A stretch of 64,000 nt of DNA from CAVUCH01 sp963739995. GTDB taxonomy: Bacteria; Acidobacteriota; Vicinamibacteria; Vicinamibacterales; JAENWD01. The stretch's first letter is position 1. Each line of letters opens with the position of its first letter. Made by a program: the position numbers and the translations under genes. Shown here one piece after another: positions 39,293 to 48,383 of the stretch. The stretch lies in contig CAVUCH010000013.1 in the NCBI GenBank assembly GCA_963739995.1, positions 265,413-329,412 of the forward strand, given 5' to 3'. The notes under the pieces were generated by a model. It saw only the letters and a program-made list of their open reading frames with translations, did no database searches and had not been told where the DNA came from.

Positions 39293-40783
39293 TCAGGGAC
39301 GCTCCCCTGAACGCGCCTCCTCATTACCCCCGAGTTGGTGGTGGAGACTCCGGTCTGGTGGTCCCTGCAGCGCCGGCGCAGGGACGTGGGCCGCGGGTCT
39401 CGACGGGGCGGCTGTTCGCTCGGAACGCGGGCGGATGTTCTGGTTGTGGTGGAAGACGTTGTCGGGGTCGTACTTGGTTTTCATGTCCACCAGCCGGTCG
39501 TAGACGCCGGTGCGGTAGGCGTCGCGGATACGATCGGGGGCTTCGTCGGCGCCGAGGAAGTTGACGTAGACGCCCTCGCGGTAGCTGTCGAGGGCGGCGA
39601 AGAAGCGCCTGGTCCAGGCGATGTCCCGGTCGGCGTAGTCCTCGCCGGACCGCCACACGCCGTCGAGGGTGATGGCGTGTGACGCCTGTCGGTTCCCGAA
39701 CGCGGTGGCGGCGTCGGGCACGCGGCTGACGGCGCCTCCCAGGTGGAACATGGCCGCGTACGACCGTGGTGACGTGCATGCGAATGCGTGTTCGGCGATC
39801 ACGTCGATCAGGTCGTCGCGAAGCTCGGGGAGGTACGTCGACTTCCAGTAGTAGTTCCAGCCGTGCAGCACCGTGGAGTCGAGGGCGCTCTGGTGGTTTA
39901 CGTAGGGCGTGGGTGCGATCAGATCGAGGAGGGGCCTCCCGAAGGCGCGCAAGGGGCGGAGCACCACTTCAGCGTCCTCAACCGGTCCGACGTGGCAGGC
40001 GCCCACCAGGACGACCGGCCGCCAGTGCAGTTCCTCGGGGATGGCCGATAGCGGCGGCGCGGTGCCGAATCTTACGACCGTGCCGAGCTCGTCGGGAGCG
40101 TCGCGCACGAAGTCGCGGTAGAAGCGGAGGACCTCGTCAGTGTCGCCTGCGTCCCAGAGGATGGCGCCGGCCAGGACGCCGGGTCCGACGGGGTGGAGCT
40201 GGAACTCGAACGAGGTGACCACACCGAAGTTGCCGCCTCCTCCGCGCAGCGCCCAGAAGAGGTCGGGGTGCTGATCTTCGGATGCCCGCAGCAGTTCGCC
40301 GTCGGCGGTCACGACATCGGCGGCGAGCAGGTTGTCGACCGTGAGACCGTGCTTGCGCATGAGCCAGCCGATACCACCGCCAAGGGTGAGTCCTGCGACG
40401 CCGGTGTGGCTGACGATGCCGCCGGTGGTGGCCAGCCCGTGGGCCTGTGTCTGTTGGTCGACGTCGCCCCACAGAGCACCGCCCTGCACCTGGGCCGTGC
40501 CGCCGTCAGGGTCGACCCGGACGGCCCGCATCGCCGACAGGTCGATGACGATCCCGTCGTCGCACACAGCGGTGCCGGCCACGTTGTGGCCCCCGCCCCG
40601 TATCGCGATCTCGAGGTCGTGTTCGCGGGCGAAACGCACGGCAGCGACGACATCGGCCGTCCCGCTGCATCGAGCGATCAGTCGCGGGTAGCGGTCGATG
40701 GCGCCGTTCCACACGGCTCGGGCGGTGTCGTATTCGGCGTGGTCAGCGGTGATCTGCTGGCCCTGGAACTTGTTGATCTCCAT
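39293..40783 (-). CDS. FAD-binding oxidoreductase with BBE domain
   Basis: 496-aa flavoprotein. The FAD-binding PCMH domain has IRGGGHNVAGTAVCDDGIVI (the His is a likely 8-alpha-histidyl FAD attachment site), GGIVSHTGVAGLTLGGGIGW and LRGGGGNFGVVTSFEF. The C-terminal BBE segment is KYDPDNVFHHNQNIRP. It oxidises sugars, alkaloids or polyketides in relatives. The start at 40783 is chosen for GGAGG eight bases upstream. The last ~35 residues are a Pro/Arg-rich tail beyond BBE. Divergent from the HxlR gene, with which it shares an operator. Confidence 0.85.
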   Translation of the reverse strand: MEINKFQGQQITADHAEYDTARAVWNGAIDRYPRLIARCSGTADVVAAVRFAREHDLEIAIRGGGHNVAGTAVCDDGIVIDLSAMRAVRVDPDGGTAQVQGGALWGDVDQQTQAHGLATTGGIVSHTGVAGLTLGGGIGWLMRKHGLTVDNLLAADVVTADGELLRASEDQHPDLFWALRGGGGNFGVVTSFEFQLHPVGPGVLAGAILWDAGDTDEVLRFYRDFVRDAPDELGTVVRFGTAPPLSAIPEELHWRPVVLVGACHVGPVEDAEVVLRPLRAFGRPLLDLIAPTPYVNHQSALDSTVLHGWNYYWKSTYLPELRDDLIDVIAEHAFACTSPRSYAAMFHLGGAVSRVPDAATAFGNRQASHAITLDGVWRSGEDYADRDIAWTRRFFAALDSYREGVYVNFLGADEAPDRIRDAYRTGVYDRLVDMKTKYDPDNVFHHNQNIRPRSERTAAPSRPAAHVPAPALQGPPDRSLHHQLGGNEEARSGERP

Positions 40784-40874
40784 GGTCGTCGCCTCCGTGC
40801 TCAGGTGCCCAACTGGTTGGTCGTCGGGGTCGTCCCGCCGACGGCTTCCATCGCACCACGGTGGACGTCCGGCC

Positions 40875-40899
40875 GTGAAGTCAAGAATCTGGACTTCAC
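40875..40899. promoter_or_regulatory. Inverted repeat operator between FAD oxidoreductase and HxlR genes
   Basis: Perfect 8-bp arms GTGAAGTC (40875-40882) and GACTTCAC (40892-40899) with a 9-base spacer. It lies in the 146-bp divergent promoter region, 31 bases before the regulator's ATG. Likely bound by the HxlR protein. Confidence 0.6.
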
Positions 40900-40929
40900 A
40901 ACCGACCGTGAGTGCGTGACACTGGCGAC

Positions 40930-41628
40930 ATGCGGACCTACGGCCAGTACTGCCCCATCGCCCGTGGTGCCGAGATCTTTGCCGAGCGTTGGACACCACT
41001 GATCGTTCGCAACCTGTCCCTGGGCTGCGGAAGTTTCAGCAGGATCCTGGAGGGTGCGCCGGGGCTCTCCCGCACCCTGCTCTCACAGCGCCTCAAGGAG
41101 CTGGAACGGCTCGGCATCGTTGAGTCTGCATCCAAACCTGCCGGGCGCGGGCGCTGCTACGAGCTCACACCTGCCGGTCGTGACCTGTTCAAGGTCTGCG
41201 TGTCGCTCGGCGAGTGGGGGGCACGCTGGCTCGAGATTGCCCCGGAGAACCTCGATCCATTCGTGGCTCTGTGGTCGATGTGCAACGCGCTGCGTCGAGA
41301 CCGGCTCCCGGATCGACGCGTCGTCATTCAGTTCGACTTCACCGGTCGCCGGTCTCCTGAGCGGTACTGGCTGCTGATCGAGCTCGGCGACACCGAGATC
41401 TGCAAGACGTACCCGGGCCTGGACGAGGACCTGTACATCACCGCAGAAGCCGAAGCCTTCGTGAAATGGCACGCCGGCCAGCTCAGTTGGGCCGCAGCCA
41501 TCCGGGACCGCCGCATCCAACTCTGCGGCCCGTCATGGCTCGTCCGAGCCTTCCCCACGTGGAATGCCCGGAGCATGTTCGCTCACATCAAGCCGGTCTC
41601 CCCGAGTGCAGCGAGCTCTGGAGGCTGA
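40930..41628 (+). CDS. HxlR family winged-helix regulator with SCP2-like C-terminus
   Basis: 232 aa. The N-terminal HxlR domain (YCPIARGAEIFAERWTPLIV with the conserved Cys; GLSRTLLSQRLKELERLGIV; GRCYELTPAGRDL) binds DNA. A C-terminal ~110-residue domain resembles the sterol-carrier type found in longer HxlR proteins. Divergent transcription with the FAD oxidoreductase and the palindrome between them suggest local control. Start ATG 40930; upstream in-frame GTG 40912 is less likely. Confidence 0.82.
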   Translation: MRTYGQYCPIARGAEIFAERWTPLIVRNLSLGCGSFSRILEGAPGLSRTLLSQRLKELERLGIVESASKPAGRGRCYELTPAGRDLFKVCVSLGEWGARWLEIAPENLDPFVALWSMCNALRRDRLPDRRVVIQFDFTGRRSPERYWLLIELGDTEICKTYPGLDEDLYITAEAEAFVKWHAGQLSWAAAIRDRRIQLCGPSWLVRAFPTWNARSMFAHIKPVSPSAASSGG

Positions 41629-41665
41629 AACATCGTCGACGCAGGCCGCTCACGTCAGCGTGCGC

Positions 41666-42997
41666 TCAGAGCGGCCGAGCGCGACGTCCGACCTCCATTG
41701 AAACCATCCTCGACTCGCGCGCCCGCAAAGCCCGCTCGACCTGCAGCTCGACCTTGGTGATGTCGGGCCAGAAGAACAACGCGACCGTCCAGTCGAGGAC
41801 GATGCGCAGCCGCCTGTCCCACCGCGGCATCTGGAACAGGTAGTAGGTCCGCCGCACCCACCAGGCGAGAAAGCCGGTGAGGGGCATGCCCATCACCCGC
41901 GCGACCCCGCGCGTGTGCCCAAGCGAGGCCATCGTGCCGAGCGCCCGGAAGATGAACGGCGACGGAGCACGCCCCTCGAGCGCGGCCTTCAGATTGCGCG
42001 CGATGTGCCGCGCCTCGCGGGTGGCGTGCTGCGCGAGTGCCGGATATGGCCGTCCGTCCGGCATCGGGATCGCGGCGCAATCACCGAGCGCCCAGACGTG
42101 CGGGTGGCTCCGACTCCGCATCGCCGCATCGACGACGATCCTTCCGCGGTCGTCGTGGAGGACGGGAATCGCGCTCGCGATGGCGCTCGGCACAATGCCC
42201 GCCGCGAGCACGATTGTGCCGGCCTCGATGCTCTCGTCCGCGAGATGCACACGCCGGGACTCGATCGAGCGGACGGGCGTCGACGTCCGGACCACGGCGC
42301 CGCGACGCTGAAGCACGCGCGCGGCCGTGGCCGCCAGCTGCTCGTCGATCTCCGGCAGGATGCGTGCGCCTGCTTCGAACAACCGGAAACGGACCTCCTC
42401 ACGATGAATACGCGGGTAGAATCGCAACACATCGTCAGCGAAGGCCGTCAACTCCCCGATCAGCTCGACCCCGACGAGGCCACCACCGATGACGACGACG
42501 GTGAGGCAGCCGGACCGCGTCGTCGAGTCCGATGCCGCATCGGCGAGCTCGAATTGTTCAATCAACTGGTTCCTGAGCACCAGCGCATCGGCCATTGTCT
42601 TGAACGTGAGGGCGTGCGTCGATCCGGGAATGAGCGTCTCGTTGGTGGACGCTCCCAGGGCGACCACGAGATGGTCATACGGAAGGCTGTACCTGCGGCC
42701 GTCGGCAGTGACGGCATGCGCGAGCCGACCTTCCACGTCCACACCGTCGACCGTCGCCTCGACGAAGCGAGCTCGCCGGAGCGCCGAGCGGATTGGCTGC
42801 GCGCAGTGCCGAAGCTCGATCCTGCCGGAGCAGGCCTCGAAGAGGAGCGGCGTGAGGATGAAGAAATTCTCGCGGCTCACGAGCGTAATCTCGACGTCTG
42901 CGCGTGTGACCCGCTCCAGGTGACGAACGGCTGTGAAACCGCCGAACCCGCCGCCGAGCACCACGATCTGCGTTTTTGCCGCTGTCGCCCCAACCAT
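41666..42997 (-). CDS. Type II NADH dehydrogenase (NDH-2)-like flavoprotein
   Basis: 443-aa two-dinucleotide-binding-domain flavoprotein. First GxGxxG: IVVLGGGFGGFTAVRHLERV; second: VVVIGGGLVGVELIGELTAF; FAD-binding end VWALGDCAAIPMPDGRPYPA. The C-terminus has a hydrophobic stretch (WWVRRTYYLFQMP and LDWTVALFFWPDITKVE) for membrane attachment, as in NDH-2 enzymes passing electrons from NADH to quinone without pumping. The start at 42997 has GAGG seven bases upstream. Convergent with the HxlR gene, 37 bases apart. Confidence 0.85.
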   Translation of the reverse strand: MVGATAAKTQIVVLGGGFGGFTAVRHLERVTRADVEITLVSRENFFILTPLLFEACSGRIELRHCAQPIRSALRRARFVEATVDGVDVEGRLAHAVTADGRRYSLPYDHLVVALGASTNETLIPGSTHALTFKTMADALVLRNQLIEQFELADAASDSTTRSGCLTVVVIGGGLVGVELIGELTAFADDVLRFYPRIHREEVRFRLFEAGARILPEIDEQLAATAARVLQRRGAVVRTSTPVRSIESRRVHLADESIEAGTIVLAAGIVPSAIASAIPVLHDDRGRIVVDAAMRSRSHPHVWALGDCAAIPMPDGRPYPALAQHATREARHIARNLKAALEGRAPSPFIFRALGTMASLGHTRGVARVMGMPLTGFLAWWVRRTYYLFQMPRWDRRLRIVLDWTVALFFWPDITKVELQVERALRARESRMVSMEVGRRARPL

Positions 42998-43186
42998 GAC
43001 GTACCTCGAAGCCCACCCAGCGCACCTTGCCGCTCTCTGTCCTCCCATTACGTGTAGCCGTTCGAGGCTCCGGCGACAAGCACGGCGGTGCCAGCGCCAC
43101 GTGATCGAAGATGCGAACGCAACCGGTCAGAACGGCCCGGCCGTATGCGCGGCGCACACTCGTTGATACAATGCATGGAGACCGAT

Positions 43187-43772
43187 ATGTCGAGTGCCAG
43201 GAATCGTCGACTGATCCTGTGGAGCGGTCTGGGCGGGAGAAGCAGACACCATTCTCGACGGCTTGAAGCCGCACAGATCCGGACGACCGGTCGTAGCCGT
43301 CATCGGCATCAATGACGCGACGGAGGCCACCGACTACTCGATGCCCTCTTTGGCATCCTGCGGCGGACGGATGTCGGCGGCATCGTGCCCCTGGCAACGG
43401 CACCAGGGCCGGTAAGGTCTATCCCGCGCTCACCGTGGAGCGGCACGCCACCTTGGCCGAGTTCGATAGACAGAATCCGGAAGGCGCCGACTATGTGATC
43501 GTGCCGGCCATCGGCAGCGCACGCGCGGTCACGTTCTCGCACGGACGAGCCGACAGTGACGCGCCACGGCATCCGGGTCATCCCCGATCGATTGCCACGG
43601 ACTGGCCCCCGGAGCACCTGCTCCCAACGATCGGGCACGAACGGCCAGCGAGAGCCTTCGACGAGGCGCTTCGCGGGATTAGCGGCCGCTACGGGATCCG
43701 CACAAGCCGATTTCGTGGCCATGCAGCTCGAATACCAGGCCAAGCGCATCGAAATGATCCGGAGTCGAATCG
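43187..43772 (+). pseudogene. DJ-1/PfpI family protein, decayed
   Basis: Pieces in several frames give a recognisable order: N-terminal MSSARNRRLILWSGLG (43187), GRPVVAVIGINDATEATDYS, FGILRRTDVGGIVPLATAPG, YPALTVERHATLAEFDRQNP followed by EGADYVIVP, then after a gap ATDWPPEHLLPTIGHERPAR and ISGRYGIRT...DFVAMQLEYQ. The central part with the nucleophile Cys region is missing. Deletions and frameshifts show a dead gene. Confidence 0.7.
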
Positions 43773-43781
43773 TATCGCCTG

Positions 43782-43955
43782 TCAGAACGTCCCGTTCTCA
43801 TTCGGCGAGTCTTTCGAGATAGGCTGCCCCAAATCACACAGCTCCACGATGCTATCCTGTTCGAATCGAAAGATGTGCACGGCACCTGCCGATGGATCTT
43901 ATCGTCACACGGCGAAAGGACAGCGTAGGTCACAGTCGGTGCAACGCGCAACAGC
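43782..43955 (-). pseudogene. SnoaL-like protein, C-terminal fragment
   Basis: The last ~35 codons read VHIFRFEQDSIVELCDLGQP then ISKDSPNENGTF and TGA at 43782-43784, a typical SnoaL/NTF2-like ending. Upstream codons are out of frame and degrade quickly. It faces the DJ-1 relic tail to tail. Confidence 0.6.
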
Positions 43956-44157
43956 GCATCGGCGGTTCGTCCCGGGCCATGCTAGTGATGCGCGAGCCGC
44001 TCGCGGTTCCAGTTTTATGCGAGGCGGTCATTCTGAATGAGTGATGTCATTCGATCGATTGATTTCGTTCATTGAGCGTCCGCGAACCAGGAAACGGCCG
44101 GCGCGCGCCGGCGCCGCGCCGGACGAGTGGTGCGATACGCATCCATCATCGGATGAA

Positions 44158-45735
44158 TCACTCCCGGCACTCGAACGACGAGGCGACGTCCGGGCTTCCG
44201 CTTCCTTTGTACTGCGCGTGCTGCGGGTAGGGACAGAGCGGACGCGTCCGGCCTTGCAGCGCGCGGCCGGTCGCGGTGATCGACACAGGCGCCGTCCCGT
44301 GCTCCACCCAGTCGACGATCGCGCCCAGCATGTCGAACGTCTCGAGTGCCATCGGGCCGCCGCCGCAGTGGCCCATGCCCGGGACGAGGAACAGGCGGCT
44401 CCAGCCCATCACCGTCGCGGCGCCGCCGTTCGCCCTGCCCATCCGCTCGTAGTAGTCGAGCGTGTCGAGCGCCGAGAACCAGGGATCGCTTACGCCGTGG
44501 TAGAAGAGCAGCTTCCCGCCGCGGGCCGAGAAGGTGTTGAGGTTCGTCCAGGTGGAGGTCGCCGTCAGGATCATCTGCGGATCGGCGGATGCCTGTTCGG
44601 CCCTCGCGTCCACGTCCATCTCCGTCGCGGTGTACGCGGGCCCGATCGGGTTGACCGCGCCGGCCAGCAGCCCCGGGAGGCCCTGCGTCGTCGTGATGCC
44701 GGTGTCGAAGAGGAAGCCCGGATAGACCTGTCGGCCCTTCGAGTCCCGCGGCCCGGCGAACGCCTGCTGTATGGCTGAGACCTGCGCAGTCGAGAGGCAC
44801 GCGTCCTTCTTCTCGCCGGGGCACTCGATGGTCTTCACGTCGAACCGGCAGCCGGTCGGGTCCATGACGAGGCCGTCCTTCAACCCGTCCCCAGCATCGC
44901 ACGCATTCAGGAAACCGTCGATGATGGCCGTGCGGTCGGTGTCTGACAGCGCGCGCTTCGTCTCGGGCTTGCCCGATGCGTCTTTCGGCGCCGCCTGGTT
45001 CAGCATCGTCGCCACCCACTCGTCGCCGATGTGTGAGAAGGCCGTGCGCATCGCCGGCGCGCCCACCACGACGCCGTCGAAGTACGTCGGGTAGCGCTGG
45101 GCCATCAGCATGCCCTCGCGGCCACCTGTGGAGCATCCGGCGAAGTACGCGTGCGCAACGGGCTTGCCGTAGTGGAGCGCGACGATCTGCTTCGCGAGGA
45201 CGGCGACGCGTCCGACGGCCTGGTACGCGAAGTCGAGGCCGGCTTGCTGCTCCCGCATGAACGTCGCGTCGAACACCTCGCCCGTGTGGCCGGTATCGGT
45301 CGTCACGACGGCGAAGCCGCGCGCGAGTGCCGCGTCGCCCGCCCCCGTGCGGCCGAGCGGCGGGGCCACCGTCCCGTTCAGCCCCGCGCCGCCCTGGAAG
45401 AGCAGCCGTCCGTTCCAGTCCGCAGGGAGCGCGATGGCGAAGCCGATCCCGTACGGCCGCCCATCCGCCCCGGTGCGGCGATCGAGCGTCGCGTCGAGCC
45501 GGCAGTATGCCGGCAGCTTCACGGCGAGCGGCAAGACGTACGGCGGCTCGGCCGGCGGCGGCGACCCCGCTGCTAACCACCGCGGCTTCACGTCCGAGAG
45601 CTGCGCGCCCGGGACCTGCAGCGTCGAGAGCGCCGCGCACCGGGCCTGGGCGGACGGCTGCTGCGCACCCGCAGGAGGCGTCGCAGTCACGAGGGAGAGC
45701 ATCAGGACGGTCGTGCCAATCGCGCGAGCGGACAT
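44158..45735 (-). CDS. Tannase/feruloyl esterase family protein
   Basis: 525-aa exported serine hydrolase. Signal peptide MSARAIGTTVLMLSLVTATP with cleavage near AGA-QQ. The nucleophile elbow is AGCSTGGREGMLMAQ, the Asp region is HGVSDPWFSALD and the His is in PGMGHCGGGP; paired cysteines (CDAGDGLKDG; TGCRF; ECPG) fit the lid with a disulfide next to the triad. It hydrolyses esters of plant phenolics in characterised relatives. The start at 45735 has GAGGG seven bases upstream. Confidence 0.85.
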   Translation of the reverse strand: MSARAIGTTVLMLSLVTATPPAGAQQPSAQARCAALSTLQVPGAQLSDVKPRWLAAGSPPPAEPPYVLPLAVKLPAYCRLDATLDRRTGADGRPYGIGFAIALPADWNGRLLFQGGAGLNGTVAPPLGRTGAGDAALARGFAVVTTDTGHTGEVFDATFMREQQAGLDFAYQAVGRVAVLAKQIVALHYGKPVAHAYFAGCSTGGREGMLMAQRYPTYFDGVVVGAPAMRTAFSHIGDEWVATMLNQAAPKDASGKPETKRALSDTDRTAIIDGFLNACDAGDGLKDGLVMDPTGCRFDVKTIECPGEKKDACLSTAQVSAIQQAFAGPRDSKGRQVYPGFLFDTGITTTQGLPGLLAGAVNPIGPAYTATEMDVDARAEQASADPQMILTATSTWTNLNTFSARGGKLLFYHGVSDPWFSALDTLDYYERMGRANGGAATVMGWSRLFLVPGMGHCGGGPMALETFDMLGAIVDWVEHGTAPVSITATGRALQGRTRPLCPYPQHAQYKGSGSPDVASSFECRE

Positions 45736-45862
45736 CGGTGTGCCCTCGTGTGGGTTGAATCGGGGGAAGCGTGCACCCCACGGCCGGCATACGATACTCC
45801 GTCTCTCGGAGATTTCAGGCCTCGGTCTGCCTGGTCCTTGCAACTGAGCGACGGGGAGGCCA

Positions 45863-46117
45863 CTAGTCAGGATTCCTGAAGCTGGTCGTTCGAGCGCGCA
45901 GAAACGACGCGAGCGCCGCCTCAACGTCCGGCGGCAGCGTCACCGCGCTCGCGTCGCGGAGAATGCGAGGTGTGTCGCAGTAGGATGTGACGAACGCGGC
46001 ACATCGCTCGCACTCGGCCACGTGTTCGTCGAGTGCGGCGCGGACGTCAGGCGGCAGCACGCCTTCCAGGTAATCCATCAGCAGCTCGACACCGGACGCG
46101 CACGCGACATCGGTCAT
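45863..46117 (-). CDS. Zinc-finger anti-sigma factor
   Basis: 84-aa cytoplasmic protein with the ZAS/zf-HC2 motif H27-x3-C-x2-C (EHVAECERCAAF) and a helical C-terminus; no membrane helix. It overlaps the sigma gene start-to-stop (46114-46117), so it is translated with it and probably binds and inhibits it. Lack of a membrane segment suggests it senses an internal, perhaps redox, signal. Confidence 0.82.
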   Translation of the reverse strand: MTDVACASGVELLMDYLEGVLPPDVRAALDEHVAECERCAAFVTSYCDTPRILRDASAVTLPPDVEAALASFLRARTTSFRNPD

Positions 46118-46725
46118 TGCTGCACCTCCACAAGATGAGCGAGATACCCGCGCAGCATCAGGCGGGCGCGATGCACGCGCTGACGCACGGTCGCCGGCTC
46201 GACGCCGAGAATGCGCGCCACATCCGACGTGCCGAGCCCCTCGAGATCGCGCAGCACGAACGCATGCCGATAAAGATCCGGCAGCCGCGCAATGCCGTCG
46301 CGAGCCTTTGCGGCGAGGAACTGCCGATCGAGGACTTCTTCGGCACGCGCGGTGACCTGAAGTTCGGCAGGAGTAGCCGTGTGTCTTCCGTCCGCGTCGA
46401 ACCGCGGAAGAAATGATTCAAGCGAGTCGGCCGGACGCCGCGCGCTGGACCGGCGGTGCATCAACGCGGCATTCGTCGCGATGCGGTACACCCACGTGCC
46501 GAACTGCGACTCGCCGCGAAAGGACGGCAGGTTGCGGTAGACCTGCAGGAAGGTTTCCTGCAGAACGTCGGGCGCGTCGGTGTCCGTGGTGATGCGGCAC
46601 GCCAGGCGGAACACGCGAGCCTGATAGCGCCGAACCAGTTCCTCGAAGGCAGAATCGTCCCCGGCCGCGGCGCGCGCGGCGAGCGTCTCGTCGCTTGGCT
46701 CCGCGGCGGGGACGACCCGATCCAT
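46114..46725 (-). CDS. ECF-type RNA polymerase sigma factor
   Basis: 203 aa. Region 2: AFEELVRRYQARVFRLACRI, DVLQETFLQVYRNLPSFRGE, FGTWVYRIATNAAL. Region 4: RLPDLYRHAFVLRDLEGLGT, DVARILGVEPATVRQRVHRA. Start near 46725. It directs polymerase to a small regulon; targets are unknown, and neither VOC nor MOSC genes nearby show an obvious shared promoter. Confidence 0.9.
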   Translation of the reverse strand: MDRVVPAAEPSDETLAARAAAGDDSAFEELVRRYQARVFRLACRITTDTDAPDVLQETFLQVYRNLPSFRGESQFGTWVYRIATNAALMHRRSSARRPADSLESFLPRFDADGRHTATPAELQVTARAEEVLDRQFLAAKARDGIARLPDLYRHAFVLRDLEGLGTSDVARILGVEPATVRQRVHRARLMLRGYLAHLVEVQQ

Positions 46726-46729
46726 GGGG

Positions 46730-46924
46730 CTATCGATTTTCGATCGCCGCCTTGACGGCTGTGAGCAGTTCCGGCGTGACTTCGGTAATCCCGTGATCGT
46801 GCGCGGCGTGCGCGGCGACCTTCTTCAGCAAATCTTCTTCGGTCGGGGCCGTGGCTGTAAAGCCGCAGTCAGGCACGATGGCGGCGCAGGCGATGTACTT
46901 GAGGTCGTGGTTGGTTGCAGGCAC
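46730..46924 (-). CDS. DUF1059 small protein
   Basis: 64-aa protein with the DUF1059 pattern: KYIACAAIVPDCGFTATAPT, then EEDLLKKVAAHAAHDHGITE. Two conserved Cys and two His suggest metal binding. GTG 46924 is chosen because AGGAG lies six bases before it. It ends four bases before the sigma-factor start, on the same strand, so the three genes probably form one operon. Confidence 0.8.
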   Translation of the reverse strand: MPATNHDLKYIACAAIVPDCGFTATAPTEEDLLKKVAAHAAHDHGITEVTPELLTAVKAAIENR

Positions 46925-46979
46925 GTCAGGCTCCTTTGGAAAGCGTCGATTGTCGTCCTTGAGATGCCGGCATGCGCGA

Positions 46980-46998
46980 AGTGTGACACGGTCACACT
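46980..46998. promoter_or_regulatory. Perfect palindrome between DUF1059 and MOSC genes
   Basis: AGTGTGAC-ACG-GTCACACT: 8-bp arms, 3-base centre, in the 100-bp divergent region. It contains TGTGA-N5-TCACA, close to but one base shorter than the CRP/FNR-type site. A regulator binding site is likely; which one is unknown. Confidence 0.5.
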
Positions 46999-47024
46999 GG
47001 TGCGGTAAGCGGCATCCTACGACC

Positions 47025-47696
47025 ATGAATCTCCACGTCGCAGCACTCTGGCGGTATCCGGTGAAATCGCTTGCAGGAGAACCACTGACAGAGGCGGACC
47101 TTCGCGGAGACGGCATGCGCGGGGACCGCGTCGTGCGCGTCCGCGGTCCCGAGGGCGTACGGACGTCCAGGCGACAGTACCGGCTGCTTGGGCTGCATGG
47201 AACGCTCGATTCGCACGGACGGCCGCATGTGGACGGCCACCTCTGGAACACGCCCGCGGCGCTGGCGCTCGTCAAAGACGCCGCCGGCGCGGACGCGTGG
47301 CTTGAGGCGTGGGAAGACGTCGATCGGTTCGACATCCTGCCGCTGCTCGTCGCGACCGACGGGGCGGTCGCCGCATTCGGGCGCGACGTCAGGCGATTGC
47401 GTCCCAACATCGTCATCGGGGGTGTCGACGGCCTCGCGGAGCGCGAGTGGCCGGACGCGCAACTGCACATCGGCGAGGCCGTCGTCCGGCTCGACTCGCT
47501 GCGCGGGCGGTGTCACATGACGACGATCGATCCGGACACGCTGGAAGTAAACCCCGCAGTGCTGCGCGATATCGTGCGGCGATTCGACAACCGACTCGCG
47601 CTGAACGCGGAGGTGATGCGGCCGGGCACGATCAGGGTGGGGGATCCGGTTCGGCTCGTCAGGGGAGCTGACGATTTTGGTGGGGCCAGACGCTAG
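47025..47696 (+). CDS. MOSC domain protein
   Basis: 223 aa. An N-terminal beta-barrel part (HVAALWRYPVKSLAGEPLTE) precedes the MOSC domain with the conserved Cys in LRGRCHMTTIDPDT and the strand RPNIVIGGVDGLAEREW. Relatives transfer sulfur to the molybdenum cofactor or act in mARC-like reductases. ATG 47025 begins the domain. Confidence 0.82.
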   Translation: MNLHVAALWRYPVKSLAGEPLTEADLRGDGMRGDRVVRVRGPEGVRTSRRQYRLLGLHGTLDSHGRPHVDGHLWNTPAALALVKDAAGADAWLEAWEDVDRFDILPLLVATDGAVAAFGRDVRRLRPNIVIGGVDGLAEREWPDAQLHIGEAVVRLDSLRGRCHMTTIDPDTLEVNPAVLRDIVRRFDNRLALNAEVMRPGTIRVGDPVRLVRGADDFGGARR

Positions 47697-48383
47697 GCGC
47701 GGGCCGACGTCTTCTAAGCCGGAGTTGTCCTGGCGGAATTGGTCGCATCGGGGGTGTTGGGACCGGCGGGCGAGGGAAGCCATCTGCGGGGTGTTCACGC
47801 CGAGTCGCCGCTCCCTCTCTACACAGGGCTGACCAATCAGTCGCCAGGTGCACAGCTTGGAGGCCGCGTGGCTCTTACTGGAAGGCCTGCCGACTGAAAA
47901 CGGCGCAGGCCTGCCAAGGCCGGCCGGCCAGTGCAGGCGATCTGCAGCGACGGATTCCGCTTCGGCCTGGCTGCGCTCTGCAGTTCGCCCATGTTCGGAT
48001 CAGCGAGCGGCGCGGAGAGGCCCACGCCCCTAGGTCGAAGCCGTGACAGGCCTCGCGCAGCACGAGCGGGATCTTCCCTCTACCAACGGCCCGAACACCG
48101 GCACGACCTTCGCTGACAGAATCCTCGCGCCATGACGGCACGTGCAGCGGCGTGGAGTCGGCCGCGCGTCGATGATAAGTCTGCCATCTTGATTACAGTT
48201 GGTCAGATGATGCGTGCTCTCGTCCTTGTGATCGCGTGACCGTCGAGTATTCGCGCCTCTCGAGAGGGATCGCGGCCTTCATCGACTTGGGCTTCGGTGA
48301 CGATCCGACGGTCAATGCGCTGGCAGCACTCAGTGGAACGCGGTTGCACGTCGACGGCGGCGAGAACGTCGTAGGATGAGGGC
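47697..48383. other. Gene-poor region between MOSC and DinB genes
   Basis: No gene supported. Open frames are short and not protein-like. Near 48310-48379 a plus-frame end reading TRLHVDGGENVVG resembles the last strand of short-chain dehydrogenases, too short to call. Confidence 0.4.

Noticed and set aside
46981..46997. Classic CRP site
   Set aside because: The centre is five bases between TGTGA and TCACA instead of six, so CRP binding is not assumed.
48310..48379. Short-chain dehydrogenase C-terminal fragment
   Set aside because: Only TRLHVDGGENVVG is suggestive; too short and without upstream support.
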